From assembly GCA_002712565.1 (NCBI GenBank), contig PAUA01000021.1, positions 1-7,186 of the forward strand: DNA of 7,186 bases. The letters are read 5' to 3'. Positions within the stretch are counted from its first letter, which is position 1, and each line of letters opens with the position of its first letter. Shown here in pieces: positions 5,724-7,186 of this stretch. The notes below the pieces were generated by a model. The model ran no database searches. It was not told the DNA's origin and saw nothing but the letters and a program-made list of their open reading frames with translations. The translations under genes were made by a program, and so were the position numbers. Source of the stretch: Gemmatimonadota bacterium (lineage in GTDB: Bacteria > Gemmatimonadota > Gemmatimonadetes > Longimicrobiales > UBA6960).

Positions 5724-6263
5724 TTAACGCGACCGAGTTGGCAGCGTGCCTCCTTCAGCGAGGATCTTCATGCTCCCGAGTGCCCTCGTGAACGTTGCGA
5801 GCCTTCGCGCCCGGTCCGCTTCCCGGGCAGCATCGTCCGCCAGCATCGAGTTGTCGTAAATCAAGGTATAGACGAGCTTCGACGTGGTCGCCGTGACCGG
5901 CCTGGCCTCAAGGGTTCCGTGATAGAGGTCGTACGGCCGGCCCTCTCTTGGGGTCTGCGTGTAGGTATAGGAAAGCTCGGTCCGTCCCACGAGAACCTCG
6001 TTCGCGACGCTGCGCACGGAGCCGAACTCGCCCTCAACACCCGACACCATCGTACACCCCATCCCAAACCATTCTCCGATATCGCAGTACCCTCCGACAC
6101 GCTCCCACACCTCGGCCGCGGGGCGGTCGACATCGATCTCCATGGGAATGAACGTGTAGGTCGGTGATTCGACCACGATTGGGTCCTGCGCGGCGACAGT
6201 GGTGGTGGCGCAGGCGAGCGCGACCGCGCAGCTGGCGGCGATTAAGGTGAATCGATGCTTCAT
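5724..6263 (-). CDS. Exported SRPBCC (polyketide cyclase/START-like) family protein
   Basis: The 179-residue product starts at the ATG at 6263, with GGAGGG seven bases upstream. A signal peptide (K2-H-R, hydrophobic 5-19) has probable cleavage after V-A-A25. The mature region opens with a strand and E42-I-D-V-D-R-P-A-A-E-V-W, the hallmark start of SRPBCC/START-like domains (strand, then P-x-x-x-V-W helix). It continues with G57-G-Y-C-D-I-G-E-W-F and ends with a long helix (A144-R-E-A-D-R-A-R-R-L-A-T-F) that closes the hydrophobic cavity. SRPBCC domains bind lipids, polyketides or other hydrophobic ligands; some are enzymes. Most are cytoplasmic, so a secreted one is less usual. C60 and C70 may form a disulfide, consistent with export. 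It lies downstream of the second NHL gene on the same strand, with a 191-base gap. Confidence 0.82.
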   Translation of the reverse strand: MKHRFTLIAASCAVALACATTTVAAQDPIVVESPTYTFIPMEIDVDRPAAEVWERVGGYCDIGEWFGMGCTMVSGVEGEFGSVRSVANEVLVGRTELSYTYTQTPREGRPYDLYHGTLEARPVTATTSKLVYTLIYDNSMLADDAAREADRARRLATFTRALGSMKILAEGGTLPTRSR

Positions 6264-6368
6264 GAATTCCCTCCAGATGGTTTGGCACAGTTGTTCAGAT
6301 CCTGCCGCCATCCACCATGGCGCCTTCAGGCGTGTGCTGCAAGGCAGGCGACGCTACACCACCTGGTC

Positions 6369-6396
6369 AAAACGCTGTGGGGAGACTGCCCCTAGC
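6369..6396 (-). terminator. Candidate rho-independent-like terminator after the second NHL gene
   Basis: On the minus strand GCTAGGGG-cagtct-CCCCACAGC can pair as four G:C pairs, a small internal loop and three further pairs. It is followed directly by GTTTTG. It lies about 60 bases after the NHL stop codon and upstream of the SRPBCC gene, so it could separate the two transcripts. The stem is imperfect and the T-run has four bases. Confidence 0.3.
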
Positions 6397-6429
6397 CCGC
6401 GAGTTCAGCTATGTGGTCGACCGCGAGTT
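6397..6429. repeat. Pair of 9-base direct repeats, possible operator
   Basis: CCGCGAGTT occurs at 6397-6405 and again at 6421-6429, with starts 24 bases apart (a little over two helical turns). Both lie in the 191-base gap between the second NHL gene and the SRPBCC gene. Two identical sites on one face of the helix fit a tandem transcription-factor site upstream of the SRPBCC gene, but two copies are too few to be sure. Confidence 0.3.
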
Positions 6430-6454
6430 AGTTTTTTGCATGACGGATGTCTTC

Positions 6455-7186
6455 TCATTCGACAAACTTCTGGATGCGCCCAGCCAGCTGCGCCACGAAT
6501 ACGTCTCCGGCGTCGGTTGTGGTCATTCCGTGCCCGCCGTCACCCCCCGGCAACCTTGCTAGCGCCACGCCCTCGAGGTTCCGGAGTGTGCCGCCGGTCC
6601 AGATCTGCTGTTCTTCGGTCATGAACAGGGCAGAGACGGCGCCGATATTGGGCCACTCCGCCAAGAATCCCCCGTCCGGTGCGAACACCTGCACCCGCCG
6701 GTTGTCACGATCGGCCACGTAGACACGACCCTCAGCGTCGACCACCAGATTGTGTGGAAGGCCGAACTCGCCCGGCCCGGTGCCCCGGCTGCCCCACTCG
6801 AGCGCGTACTGTCCGCCGGCCGTGTATTTGACCACGCGGGCGTTGCCGTAGCCGTCGCTCACATACACATCGCCGTTCGGGCCGAAGGCGACGTCGGTCG
6901 GTAGGTTGAACGTATTCCGGCTCATGCCCGCGACACCCCTCGAGCCAAGCTCCATCAGCACACGCCCTTGGGGGCTCGTCTTGTACACGACGTGGCCAGG
7001 CGCGTCGACCACCCAGATGTTGCCGTCCGGATCGACACGCACCGAGTGGGCCCCGCAGGCATGGCACCCGGCCGCCCCGTAGACGGCCGTGTAGCCCGAC
7101 TGCCCGGCCTCGCGATCTGCCGGCGCCATGATGATGATCTTGCCGTTGCTGAATAGGCCGTCGCCCCAAGCCCCGACGAACCCCCC
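6455..7186 (-). CDS. NHL-repeat beta-propeller, PAL-like, N-terminus beyond right edge
   Basis: The frame is open from the right edge to the TGA at 6455, with 243 codons visible. An in-frame ATG at 7129 is not the true start, because the reading frame upstream of it is propeller-like (G-A-W-G-D-G-L-F) and no SD lies at the ATG. Visible NHL repeat cores are H47-S-V-R-V-D-P-D-G-N-I-W, P96-T-D-V plus V108-Y-V-S-D-G-Y, H145-N-L-V-V-D plus V156-Y-V-A-D-R-D, and H219-G-M plus V229-F-V-A-Q (numbered from the first visible codon). The three His fall at equivalent blade positions, as for the zinc ligands of peptidyl-alpha-hydroxyglycine alpha-amidating lyase. The operon paralogue at 610 lacks the third. 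A C41-H-A-C44-G-A-H47 cluster sits next to the first His. Signal peptide and full length cannot be seen. Family assignment is firm; catalytic activity is not. Confidence 0.85.
   Translation of the reverse strand, partial: GGFVGAWGDGLFSNGKIIIMAPADREAGQSGYTAVYGAAGCHACGAHSVRVDPDGNIWVVDAPGHVVYKTSPQGRVLMELGSRGVAGMSRNTFNLPTDVAFGPNGDVYVSDGYGNARVVKYTAGGQYALEWGSRGTGPGEFGLPHNLVVDAEGRVYVADRDNRRVQVFAPDGGFLAEWPNIGAVSALFMTEEQQIWTGGTLRNLEGVALARLPGGDGGHGMTTTDAGDVFVAQLAGRIQKFVE

Noticed and set aside
5544..6167. Plus-strand open frame opposite the SRPBCC gene
   Set aside because: No domain, Arg/Ser/Pro-rich, and opposite a gene with SD, signal peptide and fold signature.
6207..6218. Possible lipobox (A-L-A-C18) in the SRPBCC signal peptide
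   Set aside because: The -3 position is Ala rather than Leu/Val/Ile, and a good signal peptidase I site (V-A-A25) follows.

Overview
The window is GC-rich bacterial DNA, densely coded on both strands, with good Shine-Dalgarno sites before most genes. The lipoprotein beginning C-G-D-G-G-T-E-P after its lipobox, together with exported NHL-propeller, YceI and Tat-exported flavoprotein genes, is the style seen in environmental Gemmatimonadota and related Gram-negative lineages. That assignment is an inference with low to moderate confidence; no rRNA or marker gene is present. I see no tRNA, rRNA, CRISPR array or insertion sequence.

Layout. (1) At the left edge a minus-strand gene (347 down to 1, C-terminus outside the window) encodes a membrane-anchored, cysteine-rich protein resembling the PNPOx-like split-barrel family. 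(2) A divergent intergenic region (348-609) carries a candidate promoter for a four-gene plus-strand operon: an NHL/PAL-like beta-propeller (610-1683), a Tat-exported FMN-dependent alpha-hydroxy-acid dehydrogenase (1713-3164), a YceI-family protein whose start overlaps the previous stop as ATGA (3161-3721), and an exported metallo-beta-lactamase-fold hydrolase (3772-4827). (3) A convergent 79-base gap (4828-4906) holds a nested inverted repeat. (4) Four minus-strand genes follow: a small lipoprotein (4907-5305), a 65-residue membrane protein (5347-5544), an exported SRPBCC protein (5724-6263), and a second NHL propeller (6455-7186) whose N-terminus lies beyond the right edge.

How it may work. 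Every gene product has a signal peptide, Tat signal, lipobox or membrane segment, except the last, whose N-terminus is not visible. The window therefore encodes a set of envelope proteins. The most interesting unit is the four-gene operon. A periplasmic flavoprotein with an intact alpha-hydroxy-acid oxidase active site carries a CxxCH sequence and a second CxxC pair not expected in that family. It is translationally coupled to YceI, a family known to bind isoprenoid lipids or quinones. A reasonable hypothesis is a periplasmic oxidation module that passes electrons from a 2-hydroxy acid to a haem or quinone acceptor, with the NHL protein and the MBL hydrolase generating or processing the substrate. 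The active-site assignments rest on visible residues; the pathway is inference.
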